NCBI GenBank assembly: GCA_018136815.1
Contig: CM030935.1
Location: forward strand, 2,392,192-2,456,191
Direction of reading: 5' to 3'
DNA from: Isochrysis galbana
Taxonomy: Eukaryota; Haptophyta; Isochrysidales; Isochrysidaceae
DNA length: 64,000 nucleotides
Shown here: one piece after another, positions 53,171-64,000 of the stretch
Position numbering within the stretch: position 1 is the first letter of the stretch
Layout: every line of letters begins with the position of its first letter
The notes under the pieces: generated by a model
The model's input: only the letters and a program-made list of their open reading frames with translations
Told to the model about the DNA's origin: nothing
The model's database searches: none
Made by a program: the position numbers and the translations under genes

Positions 53171-56088
53171 ATGAAGATCCTGGAGGGGGCGGAAGAAGAG
53201 GGGCAGGGAGGAGGGGGACGGGGGGAAAGGTTGTGTGGAGAAGAGCGGATGGAGGACTTGTCGTCCGTCACTCGCCCGTCGCACGCGATGGACGAGAGCA
53301 AGCGGTCTGGGCAGGCGAGGCTGAATCGGGCTCTGATTGCCTTAGCTGTCGGTGTTGGCCTCGGTGTTGGCCTCGGGCTCGGGCTCGGGCTCGGGCTTGG
53401 GCTCAGGATGTCGCACTCGCCGCCGCCACCGCTGCCGCTGCCGAACGCGACAGCCATCGAGCTCCGCAGCTTTTCCACGTGCGCAGAGCTGACGACTCGC
53501 CTGGCTGTCACACCCTCTAGTGCATCCACCACCATAGTCCACCTCTCACCGCGGTACACCGGCTACGAGGAGAATGTGATAAGCCTGCCCGAGATGGCAA
53601 TGACAGATGCCCCGGTGATGGCCCAGGGCGGCGCCGCAGCCGAGGGCAGCGACGCGGAGCCAGCGGTAGCCGCGAGCGACTTCTCTTCGACCAACGTCCA
53701 GGTGGAGGGCATCGATGAGGCCGACCTCGTCAAGAATGACGGCCGCTTCATATATGCTGTTGGTGGATCAGAGCTCGTAATAATCCAAGCGCACGATGAA
53801 CGGCGTGTGCGATCTCGCACATCGCTCGCTCAGGATCTTCCGACCGGTGCATCATACGCAGTGGTCGCCGCGGAGGAGGCGCTGCTGCTCTCGGAGGAGC
53901 AGCGACTTGTCGTGATGCTTGTCGCGCAAGTTACGCCCGAGGTTGATCAGCGTAGTTTTGCAGCCGTGCTCGTTCAAACGTGGGACGTCTCGGATGCGTC
54001 GAGCCCGCTTCTGCTGAACACACTGATTCTGGAGGGGAGATACTCTACCGCACGTCTGATTGGCACGCACGTTTACATCGCCGTCAGCAGTGCTGCGCAT
54101 GTTAGTATCCAAGGTGAGCCTGCCCTGCACGTGGCCAGCTTCACGTCTACGTCTTCCAGTAGCTGGTGGAAACAGTGGGTCGAGCTGAAGAATCACCTAC
54201 TCTTCTGGATGCAGGCTCGGGGATGGACATCGACGTGATGCCGGTCGTGTCTTCCGCAGACTCCACTTCTACCGAGGCAAACTTTGTCTCAGCCACCTCA
54301 TGCACCTCGGTCAAGTTCGTGGTAGAGGTGGCGCCACGTTCACTTCTCTTGCTAGGCTCAGTGGATGGCATCGGTGGCAAGCTTGTATCACAATATATGG
54401 CCGCAGTGGGCGCATCCTACGGCAAGGCGGCCGTGATGGCAACCGCATCATCCCTGTACATCGCCTCGTACAACTCTGAGTGGACATGCGCAGAAGCTCC
54501 GGGTTGTGATGGATGGTGGTGCGGCTTTTCATCTCAAAGGCAGTGCAGCTTTTCCGAGTTGAGCGCCATCCTAGCATTTGATGTAGATGGCGCAACGGGC
54601 GCGCTTGCATTAAGGGCGACGGGTAGCGTGCCAGGCTATCTCCTTTCCCAATGGGCAATGAGCGAACACGATGGTCACCTGCGGGTTGCCTACACTCGGA
54701 GCACCTGCGGCGACTGGTGGTGGGGGGCCGGAGGTCCATGCACAGACAATCTAGTTGACATACTCAGGGCCTCGGACCTGGATCTGGCGAGCAGGAGGTC
54801 TCGGCTTCAAGGCCTGGGCGTGGGCGAAACAATCTACGCAGTTCGATTCGAGGGTGACATCGGCTTCGTCGTCACATTCCGTCAGGTCGATCCACTGTTC
54901 ACACTTGACCTCTCCGACCCGTTTTCACCAAAGGTACTCGGAGAGCTAAAGATCACCGGGTATTCAGACTATCTCCACTTGATCGATGACAAGACACTGC
55001 TCGGAATTGGCAAGGAAGCCACAGAAGACGGGCGTGTGCTGGGTGTCAAGCTGGCCCTCTTTGACGTGAGAAACATGAGTGAACCCACAGAGGTGAAACA
55101 ACGGCCCACAGGCTTCGCATCCATGCAAGTCACGCGTGATATCGGCCGTGCCCCCTTTTGTATGTTAGCCCATCATCGGCCCCCCGTTTCTCCTCTTTCC
55201 CCTTTGCACGCACGTTGCTTGCCGCATCTCGTCACGTCCGTCTCCCCTTCTTCAGCTTTCCGTCCTCACCCTTGGCGGGCGGGGCTCATACTCTCTCGTC
55301 GAAGATGATCACCGTGCTCTCTTGTACTCACGCTCGCGCACGCTACTCGTCATCCCCATCACCGAGCGCGAGAGTGACTGGTGTTCTCCTCCGACATTTC
55401 ATGGTGCTAAGGTTTTCGATTTGGGCGGGCGCTCTTTTGAGCAGGTGTGGTGCCATCTATGGGCGTGACTGCGACGGGTCAACGCACACAGCACCCGCAG
55501 CTACGCGTGCCACCTTGCTTATGCACACGATCTGCTTGCCGGCTATCTTCCCCGCCCCCCAACCCCCCCTCTTCTCCCTTCAAGGTTGGTATCATCGAGC
55601 ACGGTCCGGGCCGCTCTTCAGTCGAATTCCACAAGCAATGGCAAGACGGCTCGGAATACGCCGAGCTCTATGGTCACTACTGCGACTCGGCTGGGTGTGC
55701 CGCTGCCACAATCCGCCGTTCGCTATACATCGGCAATGAACTCTACACGATCTCCGACGGCGAGATAAGATCCACTCACATGGAGCATTGGAACACAACG
55801 TTGCGCCTCCCATTGCACACGCGGCAAACGCTCGCGGCTGAAGGCACTTGCACGCTGGATGGCATCGCCCTGCCCTGGGCACGCGTCGCAGCGTCCGCCT
55901 CGGACATTCACTGCACGGACGCTTATTGGCGACCATGCGGGCCTGGCGACCGTGAGCTACGTTCATGCACGTGCGACAGTGTTGGATGGACCTCATTCAA
56001 TTCGCTATTGCACAACGCGCGCAATTGTTGCGGAAATTCTTCTTGCACGTGCGATACCATTTTTGACGCATGCAGATTGTGGTTCTGA
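53171..56088 (+). CDS. Membrane-anchored beta-propeller protein (Beta_propel family), four exons
   Basis: Exons 53171-54113, 54215-55092, 55256-55444 and 55585-56088 join in phase to 837 residues. The hallmark of the secreted beta-propeller family (Pfam Beta_propel) is seen at SSTNVQVEGIDEADLVKNDG, then VDPLFTLDLSDPFSPKVLGE, LGGRGSYSLVEDDHRALLY and IRRSLYIGNELYTISDG. The family is mostly prokaryotic and its function is unknown. Near the N-terminus (about 53336-53400) a transmembrane helix is built almost wholly of Gly-Leu repeats, encoded by ctcgggctcgggctcggg. The C-terminus is Cys-rich (CGNSSCTCDTIFDAC), suggesting an extracellular or lumenal domain. Start alternatives are 53171 and 53249. 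The second and third joins rest on the family alignment. Confidence 0.8.
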
Positions 56089-56766
56089 GAAGGAGATATC
56101 CATGTGAGTGGGGTATCAAGCGTGAATTATTCTACGTTGGTCTTGCCAGGAGACGGCATTTGAAGTACTATCATGGTGTAGTCGGCATAAAGCCGGACGT
56201 TGGAGCGCGCCGCCAAGGAAAAAAGGTGGGGGGCATCAATCTCCAATGTGCACGCACACGAGCGAACCCCAGCAGCGCGTGGCACCGGGTAGTACTCGGG
56301 GCACCCAAAGCGGTTATCGCATAGCTCCAATGCGCGCGGCCCCGCGTTCGCGCTCCGGACTCATGCCTCCGCTCTCCGGCTCTCCGGCTCGCGCTCGAGC
56401 GCACGTCAGATATGCTCGATTTCGACTTCTAGCGAGGCGACGCTCGTGGCCACGTTGTTTGCGCGCCGCCGCACTCTACAGCCCGCATTGCTGGCTGATA
56501 ACACTACGCCTCCCTCCCGGCGCGGCACCCGTCGTTGCTGCTCGATGATCGCGCCCATGCTAGTGCTGGCTAGGGCGAAGTAGATTTCTACATTACTGAC
56601 TCGGGGCATTTTGGATTTGGATTTGGATGTGCACTAACTCGCAAATTCCTTGCGAACACTGCCACCACCATACACATACTATGTTGCAATCATGAACCAT
56701 TGATAATCATTGATCATTTACCAAGACGTCTAGCTTCTAATAGGTGGACTTCTAGCTCTAGCGCTT
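56089..56766. other. 3' flank, nothing recognised
   Basis: Follows the beta-propeller stop. Short open frames only; no repeat family of this window detected. Confidence 0.35.
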
Positions 56767-57006
56767 CTACCTTGCTCTAGCAGGTTGTAAGAGCAAGGAT
56801 TGATGTATGGCGAATAGGTGCGACTCGTTGGCGGCACGGGAGATGCCGCGCATGCGTTCATAGCACAGCATGAGCGCCGCAGCATAGAGCAAGAAATTGA
56901 ATCTCGTGATGATAGAATTTGTTGTCCGGGTCAAGACTGACCGAGCACGTCGGGAAATCCTTGCTTGGACCTTGTAGTGAAGAAGGACGGTCGTTCGTGT
57001 TGCCAT
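56767..57006 (-). CDS. Possible small membrane protein
   Basis: ATG at 57006 opens 79 residues with one hydrophobic stretch (FNFLLYAAALMLCYE) and basic flanks. Other minus-strand frames just upstream (57273-57025) also look partly coding (SDAYFLFGMLRHDVVGDAHL), so it may be the last exon of an unrecognised gene. Weak evidence. Confidence 0.25.
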   Translation of the reverse strand: MATRTTVLLHYKVQARISRRARSVLTRTTNSIITRFNFLLYAAALMLCYERMRGISRAANESHLFAIHQSLLLQPARAR

Positions 57007-57316
57007 ACGGCACGGAAGGAGCGGTCAAGATGACCCTCGAGAGTGCACACTGCCAAAGCCGGCAAGGCGCCGCCATACTTGTCTGCTTGTCGTTCCTATG
57101 AATGCAACATTAGTGAGGTGTGCGTCTCCAACGACATCGTGACGAAGCATACCAAATAAAAAGTACGCATCGCTGCTGACTTTCGGCCGGCCCATCGCAC
57201 CATCAGGCGAAGTCCGCGGGGCGCCTCGCTGTACGAGCCATGTGGGTGCATGTGGACTGGACAAGGCGCGCATGGAGAGCTACAGAGGGGCAGGTGGGGT
57301 AGCAATGCTACGCATA

Positions 57317-60303
57317 TCAGCGCGCCTGATGCCGACGTGCTATTTCGACACGCTCAAGCCTATGCGCTTGCAGGACTCTTTGCCATTCGACCTGCTCCCA
57401 TCCGCTGGGGGCCCGTGACACAATGTGCATCGCCCGTTTCCCGCTCTTCAATGTTGCCGATTCCAAGCCTACGCCGGCTCCAATGTTATCCGCAAGTGAG
57501 CTCTCGCCGTCGGGTGCGCGCTCATGCGAAGTTGCTGAAGCGGCATCAGCCGCACTCGCTAGATCTACTGGCTGGACGGGCAAAATTGAGGCCTTCTTGC
57601 CACCCTTGGAGTCTCGTGCGAGGACTTCGGAAAGACGACTGAGCGCGGAGTCAAAGCCCGGACGCAGCTCGATAGCAGCGATGGCTCGCTGAGGGAGTTT
57701 GAGGGGGCGCCACTCTTTTCCCGCCTTGGCCATCATCTGTTTGAATGGTCGAGCCTCGGAGTCGGACAACATTGTGTATGACGTGCCTACAAGGAGCCGG
57801 TAAAACTTTGAAAGTCAGCTCTATCAGGTTTCGACGGAAAAGATGATTGAAGAAAGGAGGCTATTGGTGCTCCATGACTTGTCGAGCAAGGGATAGATAT
57901 GGAGTCCGGGGCAAATCGCTATGCGGAGGGAGGGAGCTTTCGCAGGCTGTGAAGATTTGCCGTTGAAGTTCCGAAGGTCGGGAAGTTGGATGCGTCCAAA
58001 AAGTGGTTGAGATTGGAGGTCAAGTACGTGACAACTGTGCCGTGTGACGCACCTTTACGCCCGGCTCGCGCGGTTCTACCAACTCGATGAAGATAAGAGC
58101 GGATATTCGTTGGTGGATCGTAGTTGATGACAGCCTCGATGGTGTCTGCGTCGATCCCTCGTGACATCGCGTCAGAAGCCACGACGACACCGGCGGTGCC
58201 CGCGCGCATGGCAGCCAAGGTCTCGTGGCGCTGTTTGGCAGGTACGGCGCTAGAGTACTCACACGAGGAAATGCCAAGCAGTTGCAGCAGTCGGGCAAGC
58301 CGATGGGTGGCTTCTACTGAGGAGGTGAAAATAAGTACAACGCCAGTGCGATTTGCCGACGAGTCCATGATAGGGGTTTCAACAGCTGAGCGTGAACCTT
58401 GTCCTTGCGTCGATCCGGAATCGCCAGCTGCATTTCGATGAGTGAACGCATCGCTTGAATTCCGATTATGATCCTGAGATTCATTACCGCTATCGCTGCT
58501 GCCGTCATCACTGCTGCCGCTATCGTCTGTTGCACTGCTGGCATTGCTTTGCCTTGCCTCGTCCACCTCGTTGAGATCACCCTCCGTACCGGAGTGAGCG
58601 GGGTCGACCCGCCTTCGCTTTACCCCGCTGCCGGAGTCCTCGCGCGCGTCGGCAGTCGCTGGTCCTCGCCATTTTGTATCGCGCCAGTAGGGTACTCCGG
58701 GTTTTGAAGCAGAATTCATCCATCGCAGAAGTAGGAGGAGGATGAGCGGCTTATCCTATGAGGGGTGTACACATGCAGAGAGATTACGAATCTGGGCTTC
58801 TAGAATGAGGTGTGGAGGGTAGAGAACTGGGCACGCGTAGCAATCGTGAGTTGATGGAACTGCTTCGCAAGATAGGCATTCGACCCAGACCTGCGCAGGG
58901 CACGAGATCATCCATTCTCGCAGAGTGGCCGGCGTCGCGTATCTGGCCCCTGAAACACATAAATATGAGGCGCGCTCTAGCCTTAGTGGCGCTAATTTGG
59001 CTGCAGAGCGAGTCAGCGTCGCTGAGAACAACAATTTCGTTAGCGGGTCGGTAGCGATACCACTGCCGGCTAGGCTTGATTCGCTGCCATCACCAGCTGC
59101 TGCGGCGCCAAAGCATCTGGCAAAGGCAAGCGGTCCTCCGCGTGCAAACGCATGCATAGTTCCTACAAGAGGCCGTTGCGTGGACTCTCGGGTCCTCATT
59201 TCCCGTGATACTTCGCCTTCCCCGTTATTAACTGCGTGGGCATTCGGCGCCACATTCCCGACGTACGCTGCATCCAGCAGGAGAGGTAGCCATGACTGGA
59301 ACCCGTGCATGAGTAACCGATCAGCTTCATCAATCACAAGCCACCGCAAGTGCTGTAGCGTGAAGCCGCCACCAGCGCGAAGATGCTCCACCAACCGCCC
59401 AGGGGTTGCAACAAGGACATCAATAGCAGAACTACCACCTGGCCTACTCTGATGAGCAGCTTTCGATGTGCAAGACGAGTAGACCATGGTGGGTCCGCAA
59501 TGCTTGCCAAGCAGCATCTCGCGTTCCTCTTCCCAAGATGCGCCATCCATTCCGACTGCGAGGCCAACACGGAGCGGCAGCTGCTCGCACAAAGACGAGA
59601 AGACTCCATGCACTTGCGTCGCAAGTCCACGCGTCGGCAGTAGGACAAGCGCACGAAGCCGTCTTATGCACGACGCCGACAGCAAGTGCTGCAATATGGG
59701 GAGTGAGTAAGCCAGGGTCTTGCCTGAGCCTGTAGGTGCGCAACAGCAAATGTCGCCCGGGATGCCTGCGGCTGCAGCGGCCAAGACCATGGGCACAACT
59801 GTGGCCTGGACTGGGAAGCAGCGCCGAACACCCAGTCGCACGACGGCCGCCTCGAGCCGCGGATCCAAGGCCAGGGCGCTGATTGGTGGCGTACGCTCGC
59901 CAATGATGCGAGCATTGGCTGATCGCATCCATGGAGGTAGCTCCGCCTCGTCAGTCACTCCATCTGCGCTAGCGGGCTGAGCGTGGTGGAAGGCAGCATG
60001 AGATGCGGCGGGGCTCACCGGCGCACCCTCAGACCGCCCATCTGTCTCGGCCGCCTCCTGTTTGGTCTGCCCCGACCAGGTGAAATCTGGCTCCGACAAA
60101 GCGCCTTCCGACTCCGACTCATCGCTCTCACCACCCTTGGACTCTGCGGCGCCCTCTGCGGCTGCAAGCCGGGGGCGAGCAGCGGGATGGGCGGGCGGCG
60201 AGTCAGCCAGCTGGATCTGGATCGCCCGCTCTCCCTCCAGCGCCAGCTCGAGCCCGATGAAGGGGTCCTCTTCGTCCCCCCCCTGTGATGCCGGTGAGCT
60301 CAT
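57317..60303 (-). CDS. DDX51: DDX51/Dbp6-like DEAD-box RNA helicase, three exons
   Basis: Exons 60303-58891, 58755-58053 and 57786-57317 join in phase to 861 residues. All helicase motifs are present: APTGSGKT (189-196), ATPGRL, DEAD (325-328), SAT (427-429), VLIFTSSVEATHRL, SRGIDADTIE and HRVGRTARAG (about 694-704). The joins recreate DKPLILLLLL after CPAQ and the family ending MLSDSEARPFKQMMAKAG after RKG. DDX51/Dbp6 acts in the nucleolus in large-subunit rRNA maturation. Unusual is a ~115-residue acidic, Ser-rich insertion (EGDLNEVDEARQSNA, SDDGSSDSGNESQDHN) between the two RecA lobes. The N-terminal 120 residues are acidic and disordered. The ATG at 60303 is the first in frame; introns are 135 and 266 nt. 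Confidence 0.85.
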
Positions 60304-60571
60304 CGCCCACGTCCACTGCCGACGCGCGGCCCCGCGCCGTCTCCTCACAGCTTTCTCGATTAGATTAGAGTAGAGGCTGCCGCTTCATGGGCATGCCCCA
60401 TTTCTATGGGTGAAAATGAAAATCGGCCCGTTGACAACTAGAGGTGGCTGCCACTGGATAAAAGATGCCCCTAGGCATGCTGTGCGCCGACATGTGCTTT
60501 TTTTTTCTGATTGATGCACATGGTGACTCACAATGACATTTTACATACGCACGCGCACGGAACCAGGAGCC

Positions 60572-61717
60572 TCATGGACAGGCCCCAACGTCGGAGGCGG
60601 CGCCGGAGGCACAAACACCACTCTCAAGGCCCACAACGAGGGCACTAGCCACTGAAACGGGACTCTTGCGCCACTTCACACACTCTCTCTTCTTGCACCA
60701 CCCTTTCTTCAAGTTCCCACAGTTGTCACACAACATGAACCCCTCCCACGGACACGGAACAATCGCACACATGCACACATCCTTGCACGCTACGAAGGCG
60801 TCACGCCGAACACGAGACCGCTCCTCATCTTCGGCGCGCTTCTCCAGCCGCGCGGCCTTCTTTCTTTGAGCTGCATCCTCTACCTTTGCTGCCTCTTGCT
60901 GCCTCTTTTGCTTCTCTCCCCACATGTCCCTAAGAGTGAAAGATCCGGACAATTGCACCAGCCGCCTACGCGCACGCACGGGACTCGCACTGTCGCCGTC
61001 AGCCGCATCAGAGTCATCATCCGACCCAGTGCCACCCTGCCGCGCGCTCGGGGCGTCTGAACTCAACGACAACACTCCACGCGAAGGATCATACGGCGCT
61101 TGTGCCTTCTCCTCAAGCTTCTTTGCAAATTGCTCCAGCTGCTGCAGCTTCGCATTCGCCGCTGCTAGACTTCCGCGCCGCAAACCCGGCGGCGTGCGCT
61201 TGGCCTCTGCCAAAGAGGATGGACCGGGTGAAGACACCGAAGCGTCCCTCCGGGCCGCGGCCAACTCTGCATCTTGATCAACAAAATTGGATCGGTCCAC
61301 TAGCTGAGGGCACAACCTGTTACCTGCGATGCCAACACGCTTCCACGCCTTGATGATGTCGTACCTATCGCACCAGGAGAACCACATGCCGGGGACTCCC
61401 AAGCGCTTGCTACCCCCCAATATGCCTAGGAAGTCAGCAAGGGCGAGGTGGCTGAGTGGGTGGCCGTGCACGGCCAAGTGTGCATCCTTGTAAGCGTCCC
61501 TAGCCTTATTATATGACCTGTGAAATGAAGAGTTGAACTGGTCCAAAGCTTGCAAGAAGCCCGAGGTGCCTGACTCCTCCGTGAAGATACGTATGCCAAG
61601 CTCTGCTGCAGGCCCGCTGGTCTTACGTAGAAGGTCGTCGCTAAAGCGAGAGCAGTGGTTGTCCAACATGAGGACAACCGGGCGCTGAATGGGCTCACCA
61701 CCTGTGGCTGCCTCCAC
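60572..61717 (-). pseudogene. pogo/Tigger-like transposase, DDE C-terminal half
   Basis: The minus-strand frame has no ATG at its left end and begins inside a DDE domain: VVLMLDNHCSRFSDDLL (catalytic D with N) followed by LDQFNSSFHRSYNKARDAYK, as in pogo-type enzymes (DDE_1). It continues about 300 residues with a Lys/Glu-rich coiled region and a Cys-rich end (CDNCGNLKKGWCKKREC) that may be a zinc-binding tail. The first catalytic Asp and the DNA-binding region are absent. The frame itself is intact, so recent decay or an intron upstream is possible. Confidence 0.6.
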
Positions 61718-63404
61718 TGCGCTGCCTGGTGTGGTTAGTTTTCGCCCTGTTTGGTTTAGTTTGTGTGTGTCCGTGTGACGGCAGCCTTTTTGGAGCCCCT
61801 GTGTTGTAGTCCCTCGTGCCTACCTTGGACCTAAGAAGCTCTCGTTCTCATTCTCTCTCTTCCACTAGCTCGCTAGCTAGCCTCGTCCCTACCCTCCAAC
61901 GCCGCGCGTTGCGAGCCTCCGAACCTCCGTCTACCTCTTCGCTCCTAGCACTCGATGGCAGACACAGTCAGACCCGACTCCTACTATGACCTCTCAGACA
62001 TATTCCCGCAAGCAACAACCAACGACTCTTTCACGGCCGCGTCAGCTGCCTGCTCGATCGAACGGCCCTCTGCCTATGAGCCAGTAGTCATCGCATGTTC
62101 GACATTGATGGGCTGGCTGCTCGAGGCGCGGGGGCCGTCCAAGGTCTCGTGGATTTCTTCAACCGTGCCCGCGAGCTCCTCTTCCTCCTCTGCCTCCTTC
62201 TCCTTGTCCCTCAGCCCTCCCAGGTCCTTGTCGCCCGAGTCATCGCCGCGCGGAGGGGGAGGGTCAAGTCGCTGCTCACCGCCAGCGGCTATCGCGCGCG
62301 TCCTCTTCGAAGCTGCGCGCGCGAAGGACGAGAAGGTGTGCGGTGCATGGCGCGTCGCGCCTCTACTCAGGCATGGGCCATCCATGGCGGGCTTGAGGCA
62401 CAGGGCACATGCGGGGGGGCATCACCTCCGCGCATTGCGGGGGGGGGGAGGGGGGGGCGCGTCGCGCAAGGGTTTTTTTTTGGGCGAGCCACTGGGAGCG
62501 GCGAACTCTGACCCAAATATCCACGAAATATCCGCGGATATCTTCGCCCGCCAAAGCCGCCCAAATATCCAAGAGATATATCCGGATATATCCGCCAACC
62601 CCTATTGTCTGAGTGTTTCAACAATGGCATTGTGTATAGTTTGGCTATGTGTTTCCATTCTTCGTTTGTGATGTTCAGTCGCCTCTCCCATGCTAGTCTC
62701 GCCGCTTGCGGGACGTTACTCCGGGTCGCTTTAAGCGTGGCCTTGGTAATATCTGCGACTGTTATCGCGTCTAGCGCGATCTTTCCTTTTCGTATGGCAT
62801 ATTCATCCGCAAGGGGGTGGGATGAGCAAGGTATCGTCAACGAGTTCCGCATGCAATGGGAACTGCGCCAGTCGTTCCCGCTGCACTTTATCGTCTTCAA
62901 GCAATGCGCGTCGCATCTCTCTCATGAAGCCGATGTAGAACAGATCTTCTTTCTCTCTCGCCGGTCGACTCGCAGATCCGAACATGCTTCCGGAAAACCT
63001 CACCCGATTGCCACCCGCGTGCACGCTTCAATGGCAAGGCGTACAAGCCGCCATGCGATGCGATTTTAGTCCGCTACATGAAGCTCTTCACGAAAGCTGG
63101 GCAGCACGCTGAGGATCTGAATGCTGACGGCGAAAAAGAAGAGGAGACGGACAATGTTCAGTAGTTTGTTCAGTAGCCATCAGACGTCCGACATGTGTAT
63201 GTGTGTGCATAGACGCATTTACATACGTATATAATAGCTATATATAGCGAGAAGCGACTCGAGTAATCTCCATTACTTGATTATTTTTGGGCGCGAATTT
63301 GGACGAGTAATCGTCATTGACTACTTCAGAATTGCAAGTAATCAAGTGTTGATTACTACCTTAAGCCCCTAGTAATCAGGGCAAGTAGTGGACTACTCAT
63401 TGTA
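61718..63404. other. Transposon-derived and low-complexity DNA
   Basis: On the minus strand near 62700-62640 a frame reads AARLAWERRLNITNEEWKHI, like the C-terminal part of LINE reverse transcriptases, and 63000-62830 has FYIGFMREMRRALLEDDKVQ; both are weak. The plus strand has a Ser-rich frame at 61955-62450 of unclear status. At 62518-62600 the motif aatatcc/ggatat recurs several times. 63250-63400 has repeated gtaatc. Confidence 0.3.
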
Positions 63405-63523
63405 TTCTAGGTGAGGCTTGCTCAGGAGCCGTACCCGGCTCCTGTAGTCAGTCCATCTCCACAAAGGAGTGGGGGGGGGGGGTCTCCTGCCCCGCCATGG
63501 GTGAACAGAGTATGAACTTCGTT
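63405..63523 (+). repeat. Palindrome-ended dispersed repeat, truncated copy
   Basis: Short, diverged copy keeping ccatgggtgaac and a decayed terminal palindrome aacagagtatgaacttcgtt (63504-63523). Confidence 0.55.
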
Positions 63524-63874
63524 GTGACGTACCGAATGAAGGCAAGCCGCCGTTTTTCATGTTCCATGCGACATACAAATGCAAAGCCAACCCTCTCCTA
63601 CATGTGAAAATGAAAATGCACTACAAAGAGGAAAGAGGCGCACAAGCGCACAATATCAATAGAGATCAAAGGTGTCCGAAGTTCTCTTATCGGAGTCTCC
63701 CTCCATGCACTTATTAGCGCTCATGATTCTCGTCGAAACCAACCTCGTGCCCCGAGCAATATTTGCACCTTTGGTTGTCCCATCCGAGTCGACACCAAAG
63801 CTGGATGCTATGTGCAGAACTGGGCTCGCGAAACCAACCTCGTCTTGGGTGGGCAATCCTGTCTAGCCTCACCT

Positions 63875-64000
63875 ATGTGGCAAGTCATCGATCGACACCA
63901 CGCGGCACTCCGTGCTCAACTACACTATGCGGGTACTAATACCCGCGCCACCGACGCGGTAGAATATGCTCTCGGCGCCTCTTCCGCCGCCTTACTACAG
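63875..64000 (+). CDS. Possible first exon running off the right edge
   Basis: ATG at 63875 opens a frame with balanced composition (MWQVIDRHHAALRAQLHYAG, then TRATDAVEYALGASSAALLQ) that remains open at the window end. Its last codon is cag, a common exon end. Nothing is recognised; very limited evidence. Confidence 0.2.
   Translation, partial: MWQVIDRHHAALRAQLHYAGTNTRATDAVEYALGASSAALLQ

Noticed and set aside
61955-62671. 238-codon plus frame beginning MADTVRPDSYYDLSDIF
   Set aside because: Start looks protein-like but the rest is Ser/Gly low complexity, and an acidic minus-strand frame is equally plausible; no decisive evidence.
62367-63024. LINE reverse-transcriptase C-terminal similarity on the minus strand
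   Set aside because: Only a short WERRLNITNEEW-type match; too weak to list as a separate element.

Overview
This is eukaryotic nuclear DNA. The genes have spliceosomal introns of about 80-270 nt that begin GT (one begins GC) and end AG. The sequence is GC-rich, with long simple repeats and many fossil transposons. Taken together this suggests a unicellular alga, haptophyte-like in style, but nothing here fixes the species. Two runs of 100 Ns (22401-22500, 47501-47600) are scaffold gaps. Exon joins were inferred by eye from splice motifs, matching phases and protein-family alignment; none is backed by transcripts.

Layout, left to right. 1-3.6 kb: a Hippo/MST-like STE20 kinase behind long (GA)n/(CT)n tracts. 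4-5.3 kb: minisatellites and a LINE 5' fragment. 6.6-7.5 kb (-): a thioredoxin with two SAP-like motifs. 7.9-10.5 kb: SINE-like copies and a hAT-like transposon relic. 11.5-13.6 kb: a sulfotransferase-like gene behind a 210-bp CT tract. 13.6-16.7 kb: repeats. 16.7-18.0 kb (-) and 18.5-20.0 kb (+): an unknown gene and a coiled-coil gene. 20.5-22.8 kb: pogo-like and hAT-like relics. 23.6-24.2 kb (-): an unknown gene. 25.4-27.5 kb: a 2.07-kb terminal-inverted-repeat element. 28.4-31 kb: a TPR/J-domain co-chaperone. 31.3-32.7 kb: LINE, palindrome-ended and SINE-like repeats. 32.8-35.5 kb: a PCIF1-like methyltransferase head to head with an unknown gene. 35.8-39.2 kb: repeats. 39.6-47.4 kb (-): a very large membrane protein with an OSCA/TMEM63 channel core, a voltage-sensor-like module and a discoidin (F5/8C) domain. 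47.6-49.3 kb (+): the 3' half of CDC5L. 49.6-53 kb: repeats. 53.2-56.1 kb: a membrane-anchored beta-propeller protein. 57.3-60.3 kb (-): a DDX51-like helicase. 60.6-63.5 kb: transposase relics and repeats.

The genes are independent single genes of signalling, RNA processing, chaperone and membrane function; there is no operon. Repeats fill most intergenic space and fall into families: (i) repeats ending in an 8-bp-stem palindrome, (ii) oligo-T-ended SINE-like retroposons, two of them with visible target-site duplications, (iii) LINE endonuclease 5' fragments, (iv) hAT-like and pogo-like transposase pieces, and (v) a TIR element. The most notable finding is the apparent fusion of OSCA-type channel, isolated voltage sensor and discoidin domain in one polypeptide.
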